From positions 1 to 24,795 of the forward strand of contig JBHHYN010000031.1 of assembly GCA_046757565.1 (NCBI GenBank): DNA of 24,795 bases, written 5' to 3'. A program made the position numbers and the translations under genes. This document shows, piece after piece, positions 16,297-24,740 of the stretch (position 1 is its first letter; each line of letters starts with the position of its first letter). The notes beneath the pieces are model-generated. The model was not told the origin of the DNA, did not search any database, and saw nothing but the letters and a program-made list of their open reading frames with translations. The DNA comes from JBHHYN01 sp046757565 (lineage in GTDB: Bacteria; Pseudomonadota; Gammaproteobacteria; Eutrophobiales; Eutrophobiaceae).

Positions 16297-17878
16297 CTTT
16301 GGTAGACGCCGGGCGCTTTTTCTTAGTGCGCATAAAGCGGCCATATACCACTGGCAAAAGGGGGAACTGCGCACATCATATCTTTTCGATACAACCCAGG
16401 AAGGCCGCGAAAATTTCGAACGCTATTTGAGAGAAACCGCCAAGATCCCTGTTTATATACTGCTTGATGTTTTTGAAGAAGAGTACAGGCAGGAAACAAT
16501 ACCGCATGTATTTGGATCGGACAGGGCTGCAATCCTTGAGCGTAAAACATCACGTCTGTTTCGCGATACTCCCTATCATTACACCCGGGTACAGGGCCGT
16601 GAACAGGGCGGCCGGCGTGATGACCGTATTCTTCTGAGTGCGATCACAAATCCGGATATCGTCCGCCCCTGGGTATCTATGCTGGATAAATACAAGGTGC
16701 CATTAGTCAGCATTAATTCGTTACCGCTTTTTACCGAATCCCTGCTCGGCGATCTTCCGGAAGCATCAAATCGCATGCTAATCATCAGCCTGGAGAGTAT
16801 CAGCGGTTTGCGTCAGACATTTTTCCAGAATAGTGAATTCCGCATAAGCCGTGTGGTACAGACGCCCCGTTATGGCACCACCGCATATGCGCCGCATATT
16901 ATCGGGGAAGTGGAAAAAATACAGCGTTATTTAACCAGCGTGCGTCTGATATCAATCGACGATCCTCTGGACATCTATTTTCTTATGGCGGGCGAGTTAC
17001 TGGAGGAATTAAACCAACATTATTCCGATTCAGGGATGGTTCGATACCACCTGCTGGATATCAATGAATTGATGCAACTCTCCGGTTTGTCGCGCAAGGT
17101 AAGCATTCCGTTCAGCGATCAGTTTTTTATTTACCAATACCTGAAAAGAATGCCGCAAAACTGTTATGCAACTCCTGCCGACAGGCGTTATGCCTTGATG
17201 AGGCGCATGCGTTATACCATGTCCGCAGCGAGTATTTTATTATTACTTGGCGGCGCCATCTGGAGCGGTTTTAATTTTGTCGAAGGCCTGACGTTAAAGC
17301 AGGACAGTCTTGCCGCCGAGAAAAAAGCGCAATTTTATTCGGCCCGTTACAAAATCGCACGGGAACGCCTGCCTCATACCCCCGTCGAACCGGAAGATTT
17401 GCAAGTGGCGGTTACCATTGCAGATACGCTCAAGAAATATAAAGCCTCGCCTATCGATATGATTAAATTTATCAGTGAAGGACTTGATAGCTTCACTGAT
17501 GTGCGTCTGGATAATTTCGAATGGGCAGCCGGAACGGACCCCAATTTAAAGATCGGAAGCAGCAAGGCCGGCACACAAGACCAGGGTGTAGTCGGCTATA
17601 CGAATGTCAGTTCTACCAATACCGGTTACCGCTTTTATCAAATAGCCCTGATCAAGGGGCATCTTGAGCCCTTCGAAGGTGACTTCAGAGAGGCGATAGC
17701 CACAATTAACCAATTTGCGGAAACCCTGCGTAACGGAAAGTCAGTCCATGATATCAGTATTGTCAGCTTTCCACTCGATATCAGTTCTTCCGCAAGCCTG
17801 CAAGGGAATACACAATCCGTCCGCAAACGGGCTGATTTCACCATAAGGATCGTGCTGGGGATTGGAAATGAAACGTGA
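16268..17878 (+). CDS. PilM-PilN-like fused protein (MshI-like)
   Basis: 536 residues, recognised mainly from shape and position. The N-terminal about 310 residues are soluble and start FGRRRALFLSAHKAAIYHW, where PilM/MshI-type actin-like domains sit. A transmembrane helix at about 317-340 follows, then a short coiled segment and a periplasmic part (about 345-536) with the layout of PilN. In standard systems PilM and PilN are separate, and MshI resembles a fusion. The start, ATG 16268, has GGGA eight bases upstream. It is followed by a PilO-like gene, which supports an alignment-subcomplex role. I see no clear actin ATP-binding phosphate loops, so nucleotide binding is unproven. Confidence 0.72.
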   Translation: MTSSAKSTFDFGRRRALFLSAHKAAIYHWQKGELRTSYLFDTTQEGRENFERYLRETAKIPVYILLDVFEEEYRQETIPHVFGSDRAAILERKTSRLFRDTPYHYTRVQGREQGGRRDDRILLSAITNPDIVRPWVSMLDKYKVPLVSINSLPLFTESLLGDLPEASNRMLIISLESISGLRQTFFQNSEFRISRVVQTPRYGTTAYAPHIIGEVEKIQRYLTSVRLISIDDPLDIYFLMAGELLEELNQHYSDSGMVRYHLLDINELMQLSGLSRKVSIPFSDQFFIYQYLKRMPQNCYATPADRRYALMRRMRYTMSAASILLLLGGAIWSGFNFVEGLTLKQDSLAAEKKAQFYSARYKIARERLPHTPVEPEDLQVAVTIADTLKKYKASPIDMIKFISEGLDSFTDVRLDNFEWAAGTDPNLKIGSSKAGTQDQGVVGYTNVSSTNTGYRFYQIALIKGHLEPFEGDFREAIATINQFAETLRNGKSVHDISIVSFPLDISSSASLQGNTQSVRKRADFTIRIVLGIGNET

Positions 17879-18488
17879 GCATATTGACTGGACAGTCATA
17901 AGGGGGCCATTGGTCACTATAATAGTCTGCTTGAGCATAAGCGGCCTGCTGATCTCCGGCAGTTTTTACTTCAAAAACCGGATGAAGAAGGAGTTTAACC
18001 TGAACAATGCCCGTTTCCAGTCCATAAGCAGAAGATATCTGGCCGTCGATGAAGAAAAAAAACTGGTTAATAATTACTACCCGGAATTTATTAATCTTTA
18101 TGATCGGGGCATTATCGGGAAAGAACGGCGACTCAACTGGATTGAAGTGCTTCGCAATGCAGGCACGGCCATTAATCTTCCATCTTTAAGTTACGAGATT
18201 AAATCGCAAAATGTTTACAACCCGGCATTTTCTGTTAACAAAGGACGTTACCAGCTTTACAAAAGCAATATGTCGTTGAATATGCAATTACTCCACGAAG
18301 GGGATTTGTTTAACCTGTTTGAGGCCCTCGACAAACAGGCCAAAGGCGCATACAGCATAAACACATGCAAGCTGAGCAGTAATTCGGACGTAATAAACGA
18401 GGACCCTGGTAAAGCCAATCTTAATGCGAAGTGTGACCTTGAATGGTTTACTATTAAACTGGCCGACGGCACGGAATTAAAGGTCTGA
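17868..18488 (+). CDS. PilO/MshJ-like inner-membrane alignment protein
   Basis: 206 residues from ATG 17868, which has a GGGG element eight bases upstream; a TTG at 17862 gives two extra residues. One transmembrane helix (about 12-34, VTIIVCLSISGLLISGSFYF) follows a short cytoplasmic tail, then a coiled segment and a small alpha/beta periplasmic domain. This is the layout of PilO and MshJ. Sequence identity is low, so the call rests on size, topology and position between the PilM-PilN-like and PilP-like genes. It overlaps the upstream gene by 11 bp. Two cysteines near the C-terminus could form a disulfide. Confidence 0.65.
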   Translation: MKREHIDWTVIRGPLVTIIVCLSISGLLISGSFYFKNRMKKEFNLNNARFQSISRRYLAVDEEKKLVNNYYPEFINLYDRGIIGKERRLNWIEVLRNAGTAINLPSLSYEIKSQNVYNPAFSVNKGRYQLYKSNMSLNMQLLHEGDLFNLFEALDKQAKGAYSINTCKLSSNSDVINEDPGKANLNAKCDLEWFTIKLADGTELKV

Positions 18489-18490
18489 GA

Positions 18491-18997
18491 ATGGTTAAAT
18501 CAACAACTTGGCGTATCGGTCCGGGATTTATTCTGGGCCTACTATCACTGTCCTTTTATGCCTGTCCAGACATTGCCGGTGCTGCTGATTTCGGGCGTTT
18601 TTTTACCACGCCCCTGCAACGGCAACGCCTTGATGAACTGAGAAATACCAAACCGGAACCCGAAATTGATATTCAGGAAAATGAGATAGCCACGGAAGAA
18701 GAGGACAAAGTTGAATCACCGCCCCTCAATGCCATTACCGTAAAAGGCATTGTCTACAGGGACGACGGCAAGAGCACCGCCTGGGTTAATAACAGTAATA
18801 CCTTTGAGGGCGATATCGCCTCACAGTATATCCCCGTTAGTGAAGACAACATTCATAATAACAGCATAAAGTTTGAATTGCCTGATAATAAAACCCGCAT
18901 CTCGTTAAAGGTGGGCCAGACCTACAGTCCGGCGGATGATAAGGTAACGGATGTTATAGATGAGACAAATTCTGTACATTCCGGCCCCACTAAATAG
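18491..18997 (+). CDS. PilP/MshK-like periplasmic protein
   Basis: 168 residues with an N-terminal signal peptide (hydrophobic core about 11-24, likely cleavage after AGA near residue 31). The mature part opens with FGRFFTTPLQRQRLDELR, a motif I associate with small pilus-assembly periplasmic proteins, then an acidic stretch and a beta-rich C-terminal domain (VKGIVYRDDGKSTAWVNN). PilP and MshK have this layout and bridge the inner-membrane subcomplex to the secretin. It starts 2 bp after the PilO-like gene and is last before the pilin-like genes. Confidence 0.65.
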   Translation: MVKSTTWRIGPGFILGLLSLSFYACPDIAGAADFGRFFTTPLQRQRLDELRNTKPEPEIDIQENEIATEEEDKVESPPLNAITVKGIVYRDDGKSTAWVNNSNTFEGDIASQYIPVSEDNIHNNSIKFELPDNKTRISLKVGQTYSPADDKVTDVIDETNSVHSGPTK

Positions 18998-19025
18998 AGG
19001 TGTTTGAACCCTCTAAAACGGCTTC

Positions 19026-20573
19026 ATGATTTTTACCCGGCACATGACAGAAGCGAATAGAATCAAGCGTATCTCTTACGAACAACTACAATCCGGTTCG
19101 GTATTGCTGGTGTTTCTGCTGTTAATTATCATCGGCTCCGGTTATATGCTCCTGACCCGGTTGAACGTGACGGCGCGGCACTCTGTTTACAATCAGAGGA
19201 CAGCGGTAGCGCTGGCGCAGGCGAAGCAGGCGTTAATCGCCTATGCGGTTACCTATTATGAATCAAACCCGGGGAAATACGGGTTCTTGCCCTGTCCTGA
19301 TTCATTGCCGACTCTCGGTACTGAAGGGAATCAGGACCCTGGATGCGGATCCAGAAATGTTAACAGTCTGGGCAGGTTGCCGTGGAAAAGCCTGGGCTTG
19401 CCGCCACCCAGAGATGGCGATGGGGAGTGTTTATGGTACGCAGTCAGTGGTGAGTACAAGGTCAACAAGGCAACGAGGATGCTGAATGAAGACTCTAACG
19501 GTACATTCAGGATATACAAGCCTGATGGAACCGGTTTACTCGCGGGGACAGCGCCCGCAGATCGGCCGGTGGCCGTTATCATCGCACCGGGCAGGGCGCT
19601 GACCGTGCAAAACCAGGACCACACCCTGGAGGCGGGTGCGGTGATTTGCGGCGGCAATTATACCGCATCCAACTATCTCGATGCCGAGGTCCCTGCACCC
19701 CTGCCATCCGGGATTTTAAATTACGCTTTGGAAACGGGAAACAAAGATAGAGTTGATACGTTCATTTCCTCGAGTAATGCCACCAGGGAAACCTTCAATG
19801 ATGTCATCGCCTTTATTACCCGGCGGGAGATCTTCGACGCCATAAGGAAACGTAATGATTACGCGCAGAAACTGTACGACAGTGCCGCAGTGAATAATCT
19901 CACCCGCAATGCGGCGGATTGCGTCAGGAAATGGGGGTTGAGCCATGGTGGCGGAAATTACAGCCTGCCCTGGCCGGCGCCTGTTGATCTGGACGATTAC
20001 CGCAAGAACGGTGACTATGATGACGTCAATGGTTCGGCAAACCTTTTGTCAGGCCGTCTGCCCAATAAAATCAAATCAAGCAGGGATGCAGTGGGGGGCG
20101 GCAGTGACAAACTCATAGAGAATTGCAGCAATTTTACCTCATCGGCCGAATTAATGGCCCTGTGGAAAAACTGGAAGGACCATCTGTTCTATGCCGTGGC
20201 GGATGCCTATCAACCAGCCGCAGGGGCAACTCCGGCCTGCGGTAACGGGCTGCGTTGTATAACCGTCAATAACAACTATCCGGCCAATGCCAACCGGGAT
20301 TATGCGGCAGTAGTCATATTTTCCAATACGCCACTGCCGGCACTTAATCAGATACGCGATGCACCTCCTATCGATGCCGATAACAAGGCGGACATAAACA
20401 ACTACCTGGAAGGAAGCAATAACCCGGTACTCTATACCGACAGCGCTGGCGATGATACCAAACGTTACGATCAATTAAATACAACCAGTACCTTTAATGA
20501 CGTTTTGTACTGCATCAATGATGATGACGGCGGTTCCGACACCCTCGCAGTTACGCCATGCCCTTCCATCTAA
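19026..20573 (+). CDS. Large pilin-like protein, PilX/GspK-type N-terminus
   Basis: 515 residues, far bigger than a normal pilin. The N-terminus has a short basic leader, Gly24 as the likely prepilin peptidase site, and a hydrophobic helix SVLLVFLLLIIIGSGYMLL. The fifth mature residue is Val, not the usual Glu5; GspK and other tip pseudopilins also lack it. After LAQAKQALIAYA comes a Cys-containing module, FLPCPD (about 87-92) to GRLPWKSLGLPPP (116-128), which recurs in the next gene. The rest is a large extracellular domain with further cysteines and many Asn/Asp, fitting an exposed adhesin-like tip. A second in-frame ATG lies at 19044; neither start has a good ribosome binding site. It follows the PilP-like gene by 28 bp. 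Confidence 0.75.
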   Translation: MIFTRHMTEANRIKRISYEQLQSGSVLLVFLLLIIIGSGYMLLTRLNVTARHSVYNQRTAVALAQAKQALIAYAVTYYESNPGKYGFLPCPDSLPTLGTEGNQDPGCGSRNVNSLGRLPWKSLGLPPPRDGDGECLWYAVSGEYKVNKATRMLNEDSNGTFRIYKPDGTGLLAGTAPADRPVAVIIAPGRALTVQNQDHTLEAGAVICGGNYTASNYLDAEVPAPLPSGILNYALETGNKDRVDTFISSSNATRETFNDVIAFITRREIFDAIRKRNDYAQKLYDSAAVNNLTRNAADCVRKWGLSHGGGNYSLPWPAPVDLDDYRKNGDYDDVNGSANLLSGRLPNKIKSSRDAVGGGSDKLIENCSNFTSSAELMALWKNWKDHLFYAVADAYQPAAGATPACGNGLRCITVNNNYPANANRDYAAVVIFSNTPLPALNQIRDAPPIDADNKADINNYLEGSNNPVLYTDSAGDDTKRYDQLNTTSTFNDVLYCINDDDGGSDTLAVTPCPSI

Positions 20574-20599
20574 CCAGGTAATTCCGTGTATTGATATTT

Positions 20600-21307
20600 A
20601 TGCGCCACTCTTTATTCGGGTTTACGCTGATAGAACTTGCCATGGTTCTTTTTATCGTCTCCCTGCTCCTGGGTGGATTACTTGTGCCTTTGGCGACACA
20701 GGTCGAAGGCAGAAACAGGCAGTTGGCCCAACGTAAACTCGACGATATAAAAGAGGCCCTCATTGGTTTTGCCATCATAAACGGGCGTTTGCCCTGCCCC
20801 ACGACCCAGACAGATCCCGCCGATGCAGCCTATGGGAGCGAGGATGCTGCGTGTAACGTCACCGTCACTACAGAAGGATTCCTGCCATGGAAAACGCTGG
20901 GAGTTTCAGCCTATGATCAATGGGGCGTTACGCGCGTCAGCAGCGCCGATCCCTGGAATGGATACTGGCGCTACCGGGTGGACAGAAATTTTTCTCTTCC
21001 CTTTAACCTGGGCACGGGGACGATTGATAATTTAACGGTGCAGGACAGCCAGAATAATACATTGACTTCCACCACGGAACGGCCCATAGCTATTGTCTAC
21101 TCAACCGGTGCCAATCAGACCCAGGACGGCCAAAACTCAAGCTATGAGCAAAACCCTTCAGGTAACGCTACGGGTACCGTACCTAACGGTTATCCCTTAT
21201 ATCAGGGCGGAGAAGCGAATAATGTCACCGTATTCGATGACATAACCATATGGTTAACCCGGCCCCTGCTGTTTAATCGTATGGTGGTATCAGGCAAGCT
21301 GCCTTGA
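20600..21307 (+). CDS. Type IV pilin-like protein with LPCP...LPWK module
   Basis: 235 residues from ATG 20600 (a TTG at 20591 is in frame). The N-terminus MRHSLFGFTLIELAMV is a textbook prepilin: leader of seven residues, Gly at the cleavage site, Phe+1 and Glu+5, then a hydrophobic helix. The body contains LPCP (about 64-67) and EGFLPWKTLG (about 92-101), the same module as the upstream protein, followed by DQWGV and GYWRYRVDR. Larger than most major pilins, so more likely a minor pilin. It is the last gene of the operon; its stop overlaps the convergent kinase gene by 18 bp. Confidence 0.85.
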   Translation: MRHSLFGFTLIELAMVLFIVSLLLGGLLVPLATQVEGRNRQLAQRKLDDIKEALIGFAIINGRLPCPTTQTDPADAAYGSEDAACNVTVTTEGFLPWKTLGVSAYDQWGVTRVSSADPWNGYWRYRVDRNFSLPFNLGTGTIDNLTVQDSQNNTLTSTTERPIAIVYSTGANQTQDGQNSSYEQNPSGNATGTVPNGYPLYQGGEANNVTVFDDITIWLTRPLLFNRMVVSGKLP

Positions 21308-22975
21308 GAGTTCAAAGCAGACATTACCGTCCCGATTACTTTTAAGTGCCAGTGAATAGCCCATTGATTCAGCCTGGCGGGCCGCCTGAAAAAGCCCGAT
21401 ACCCAGACCACTGCTGGAATTCACGGGTTCTTTCAGTAACACACAAGCCATCTTCTCCGGAATTTTACTTCCATTATCTGACACACTGAGATGAACAGTG
21501 TTTGCATCGCTATGCAAGGATAGCGTTATCGATAAACCCGCCTCACTCTGCATCTTCACTCTAATATTTTCCAGCAGGTTTTCCACAACACTGTCAAACA
21601 GATCAGAGGGTATAAGCGGATTACCCGTCATATCGGAATGAAACACAATATTTGTTCGACTGTTCCTGCTCCTGACATCTCCCCACCACTCCTTCAGGTA
21701 TATTTTTTCCCGCGAGCGGTTTTGCGGTAGCTGCAATTTGGTTAATGCAAGTTGCAGCCTCTGGGTCAGGTGCGGAAATTGTTTTTCCAGAAGACCCTGA
21801 GCGATTTTTCTGTTGGCATTCTCATCCTTGTCCTGGGTAATAAAACTCGTGATGACCTGAAATGATTGCAGAATATTCTTGATATCATGGGTAACCCTTG
21901 CGCCGGTCTCATAGATTGCATGCATCTGCGCCTGTTGCATCAGTTTACGTTCATGTATTTTCGCAACATAAAAATTCTCTATTAACTGGACCAACAGGGT
22001 ACAATGCAGATATAAAGCGCCGCCGATCCAGTTGTTCGAATAAATGTTTACAGTTAATTCATTCGTCCTGAATTCGGCACCGGTTTTTACAAGATTTCCA
22101 CATTCACCATTCAAGTCCCGGGTTTGCCATTTTACTCCGGCAATCCAGGGCAGGCTGACAAGTTCATCGAAGGCGGCTTCCAGAAATTCTGAGGGTGTTT
22201 GTTGTTGGCGGGCAAGTTCCGACAGGTTCGTTAACCAACGCTCAAAAGGCGTGCCAATGTTAAGTAAAGACCGGGTCCAGAGCTGTGAAAGACCGCTGAA
22301 CCCCAGCCGTGGAGACAACAACCAGCTAATAGCAAAAAGAAACAGGGCAATAGCCAATAGAGTCTGTATCAGCGAGATAAGGTATTCGATCCCACCCAGA
22401 TACATATTTAACAGGCTGCCGAAAATAAGCGCGCTGATTAATGTGGAGGTAGTGAGGGCATGCAGGATATCAACCGACTGCATGGATGCGCCTTCTGAAC
22501 TTATTGGAAAAAGAGTGATAAAAACAGGCAACACAGGCAGGCTTATTCTGAACAAGTCTCTCACACTGCCTGATACGGCAATGTTGAACAGGCCGGTCGT
22601 GCATTCGATAACAAGCTCCGAGGTGAGGAATAGCAACACGATCATATAGGTATTTCTTTCCTGCCGGTTAATTAATACCCTGCCCCCCGCAAAACCGCTC
22701 AACAGGATTAACCAGCCAAACATGAGCCACCATGTTATGAATTTTACAAACACCAGTGTCAGGATGATAAAGAGCAGGCTGTTTTGCCAGGACAAGCGTT
22801 CATCGCTGCGCCACACCGGCTGCCATAATAAGAATAGTCCCAGATGTATCAACATAAATGAACGGGACAGCGGGCTGCCGAAATCAATCCAGAGAGAAAA
22901 GTGCAGGGCCTCCAGCATTAAAGCAAGTATAATCAATTCCCGCCTGGTACTTAGCTTCTGTATGATGGGATTCAT
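21290..22975 (-). CDS. Membrane histidine kinase, PrsK-like
   Basis: 561 residues from ATG 22975; a TTG at 23014 adds 13 residues. The N-terminal half has about seven to eight transmembrane helices (within about 15-225), then a GAF-like segment (about 250-340). The phospho-acceptor is His near 363 in RVTHDIKNILQ. The HATPase domain follows with the N box SVVENLLENI, G1 SVSDNGSKIPE and G2 SSGLGIGLFQAA. Topology, GAF-like linker and H-D-x-K-N box resemble PrsK, the partner of PrsR. It faces the pilus operon and shares its 3' end with it, so it is likely the sensor for the regulator at 6727-8181. The sensed signal is unknown. Confidence 0.85.
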   Translation of the reverse strand: MNPIIQKLSTRRELIILALMLEALHFSLWIDFGSPLSRSFMLIHLGLFLLWQPVWRSDERLSWQNSLLFIILTLVFVKFITWWLMFGWLILLSGFAGGRVLINRQERNTYMIVLLFLTSELVIECTTGLFNIAVSGSVRDLFRISLPVLPVFITLFPISSEGASMQSVDILHALTTSTLISALIFGSLLNMYLGGIEYLISLIQTLLAIALFLFAISWLLSPRLGFSGLSQLWTRSLLNIGTPFERWLTNLSELARQQQTPSEFLEAAFDELVSLPWIAGVKWQTRDLNGECGNLVKTGAEFRTNELTVNIYSNNWIGGALYLHCTLLVQLIENFYVAKIHERKLMQQAQMHAIYETGARVTHDIKNILQSFQVITSFITQDKDENANRKIAQGLLEKQFPHLTQRLQLALTKLQLPQNRSREKIYLKEWWGDVRSRNSRTNIVFHSDMTGNPLIPSDLFDSVVENLLENIRVKMQSEAGLSITLSLHSDANTVHLSVSDNGSKIPEKMACVLLKEPVNSSSGLGIGLFQAARQAESMGYSLALKSNRDGNVCFELSRQLA

Positions 22976-22984
22976 CCGTTCAAA

Positions 22985-23014
22985 TATATATATGAAAAGC
23001 CCGGAACAGGTCAA
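22985..23014 (-). promoter_or_regulatory. Candidate promoter for the histidine kinase gene
   Basis: Reading the minus strand, TTGACC (23014-23009) is followed 16 bp later by TATATA (22992-22987), or 18 bp later by TATATA (22990-22985). A start about 7 bp after the -10 would leave almost no leader before ATG 22975. Confidence 0.45.
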
Positions 23015-23023
23015 TCCTCGAAC

Positions 23024-23040
23024 TTTTCGGGCCCGGAAAA
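23024..23040. promoter_or_regulatory. GGGCCC-centred palindrome between the divergent genes
   Basis: TTTTCGGGCCCGGAAAA is a near-perfect palindrome (one T/G exception) ten bp upstream of the kinase -35 element, in the 200-bp divergent region. Its place suggests an operator for the kinase gene, possibly also the permease; the binding protein is unknown. Confidence 0.45.
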
Positions 23041-23192
23041 TGAAAATATGCTTTTCTTTCGTTCACAAGATTATTTGCCTGGAGCTGCCGGTTTTGGCGG
23101 CATATCCTTGTAGTATGGGAAACACCGCCTTTGTCGGAGTTTCCACGGTAATAAATAGCGCTTATATTACAGCCTGCTATCTTTTTATGTGA
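23040..23192 (+). CDS. Possible 50-codon small ORF before the ABC permease
   Basis: An ATG at 23040 with CCGGAAA just upstream opens a 50-codon frame ending 19 bp before the permease ATG. The product has several cysteines and no recognised domain. The frame continues upstream through the kinase gene as a shadow, so its openness here may be accidental. The rest of the 23015-23211 gap shows only the palindrome. Confidence 0.2.
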   Translation: MKICFSFVHKIICLELPVLAAYPCSMGNTAFVGVSTVINSAYITACYLFM

Positions 23193-23211
23193 ACCGTTTT
23201 TTTATCTGTTT

Positions 23212-23979
23212 ATGGCACACTCAACGATTACTATAGCCCGATTTACCTTCTACGAGGCGGTACACAACCGCCTGTTTGGCCTGATGGCGGCAGGCCTGGT
23301 TTGTATCCTGGGGCTGAGTGAATTTATCGGGGAACTTGCCATCACCGAGACCAGGCAGATGCAGAGCGTCCTGGTCGGCTCCGGGTTACGTTTTTTCGCC
23401 GTCTGTGTCATTGGACTGTTTGTCGTTACCAGTATGATCAGGGAATTTAACGATAAAGGATTCGAAATGATGTTATCGTTACCCATCCCGCGCTCTTCTT
23501 ATTATTTCGGCAAGTTTTTCGGATTCTTCCTGCTGGCGCTTGTCATCGCCATGGCTGCAAGCAGCATCTTGTTGATTTACAGCCAATTTTCATATGTATT
23601 GTTATGGTTTCTGTCACTCCTATGTGAATTACTGATTATCATCGCGTTAAGTCTGTTATGCCTGTTTACTTTCACTAACGTAACGGTAGCTTTTGCAGCG
23701 GTTATTGCCTTCTACCTCCTGTCAAGGAGCATGTATGTTATCCGGCTTATCAGTGACAGCCCGATACTTGAGTTCAAGACCTATTCGCAGGAAATTATAA
23801 AATTCGTTATCGATTCCATTGCTTTTATCCTGCCGGATCTGAATATTTTCACCCAGAGTGCATGGCTTGCGTATGGTGGAGGGATAAATAGTATTGGCCC
23901 GGTCCTGATGCAAACAGCCATTTATCTGGTTCTCCTGACGGCAGCCGGTCTTTTCGATCTGTATCGCAAGGATTTCTAG
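23212..23979 (+). CDS. ABC-2 type transporter permease
   Basis: 255 residues with about six transmembrane helices (roughly 20-40, 55-76, 98-121, 125-150, 152-175 and 228-249). The loop MIREFNDKGFEMMLSLPIPRSSYYFGKF between helices 2 and 3 is typical of ABC-2 permeases of the NatB/CcmB-like type. No ATP-binding subunit lies next to it in the window, so its energising partner must be elsewhere. ATG 23212 has no clear Shine-Dalgarno. It is followed after 21 bp by the helical membrane protein gene, probably in one transcript. Substrate unknown. Confidence 0.8.
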   Translation: MAHSTITIARFTFYEAVHNRLFGLMAAGLVCILGLSEFIGELAITETRQMQSVLVGSGLRFFAVCVIGLFVVTSMIREFNDKGFEMMLSLPIPRSSYYFGKFFGFFLLALVIAMAASSILLIYSQFSYVLLWFLSLLCELLIIIALSLLCLFTFTNVTVAFAAVIAFYLLSRSMYVIRLISDSPILEFKTYSQEIIKFVIDSIAFILPDLNIFTQSAWLAYGGGINSIGPVLMQTAIYLVLLTAAGLFDLYRKDF

Positions 23980-24000
23980 CCGATCATCGGAGCGTCGATC

Positions 24001-24732
24001 ATGGAGTCTATCAAACAGATAATGCATAACAGGGAACGGCCTGTTAATGTCGTTCCTGTTGCAGTGATAGTAATTTTAATTTGTGCTTTTTCGGTACAGC
24101 TTGCCTGGCATGCATGGCGTCCGTCTGCTGTGGCAAAGGTGTCGAAATTACCCGATCCGCCGCCAGCAATTTTATTGCGGGCTTTGGATTTGGGCGAACC
24201 GGTTACACTTTCCAGGATATTAATGCTCTGGTTGCAATCCTTCGATTATCAGCCCGGGATCAGTATTCCCTTTAAGAATTTGGACTATAACAGGCTGATT
24301 GGTTGGTTACAGCTGGTTCTGGACATGGACAATAAAACACAATATCCCTTGCTCTCCGCCAGCAGGCTTTACAGTGAAGTTCCTGATGAAGTCAGGCAAA
24401 GGCAGATACTGGAATTCGTCTATCTCAAGTTTCTTGAAAATCCCAATGCGAGATGGCCCTGGTTGGTACATGCGGTATATGTTGCCAAGCATAAACTAAA
24501 GGATCTGGATCTTGCCTATAAATATGCCAAGGCCTTGCGTGTCTATGCCAACGGGGATAATGTGCCCTCCTGGGCGAGACAGATGGAGCTTTTCATTCTC
24601 GATGATCAGGGGGATTCGGAAGGGGCCAGGATATTGCTTGGCGGGCTGCTTGAGAGCGGCGTTATCAAAGACCGCAATGAATTAAGATTTCTGCAGGAAC
24701 GGCTAGGGATACATAAATCAAACAATAAGTAA
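24001..24732 (+). CDS. Membrane-anchored TPR-like protein, function unknown
   Basis: 243 residues from ATG 24001, which has GGAG nine bases upstream. One N-terminal transmembrane helix (about 16-36) is followed by an external domain of amphipathic helices (about 85-240) with TPR-like pairs, for example AVYVAKHKLKDLDLAYKYAK and MELFILDDQGDSEGARILLG. No enzyme motif is visible. The topology places the helical domain in the periplasm. It is adjacent to the ABC permease and may scaffold or modulate it. I do not recognise a named family. Confidence 0.75.
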   Translation: MESIKQIMHNRERPVNVVPVAVIVILICAFSVQLAWHAWRPSAVAKVSKLPDPPPAILLRALDLGEPVTLSRILMLWLQSFDYQPGISIPFKNLDYNRLIGWLQLVLDMDNKTQYPLLSASRLYSEVPDEVRQRQILEFVYLKFLENPNARWPWLVHAVYVAKHKLKDLDLAYKYAKALRVYANGDNVPSWARQMELFILDDQGDSEGARILLGGLLESGVIKDRNELRFLQERLGIHKSNNK

Positions 24733-24740
24733 AAAATAAG

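Noticed and set aside
22044..22649. 201-codon plus-strand frame inside the kinase gene
   Set aside because: Antisense to the recognisable kinase; Ser/Arg-rich shadow composition.
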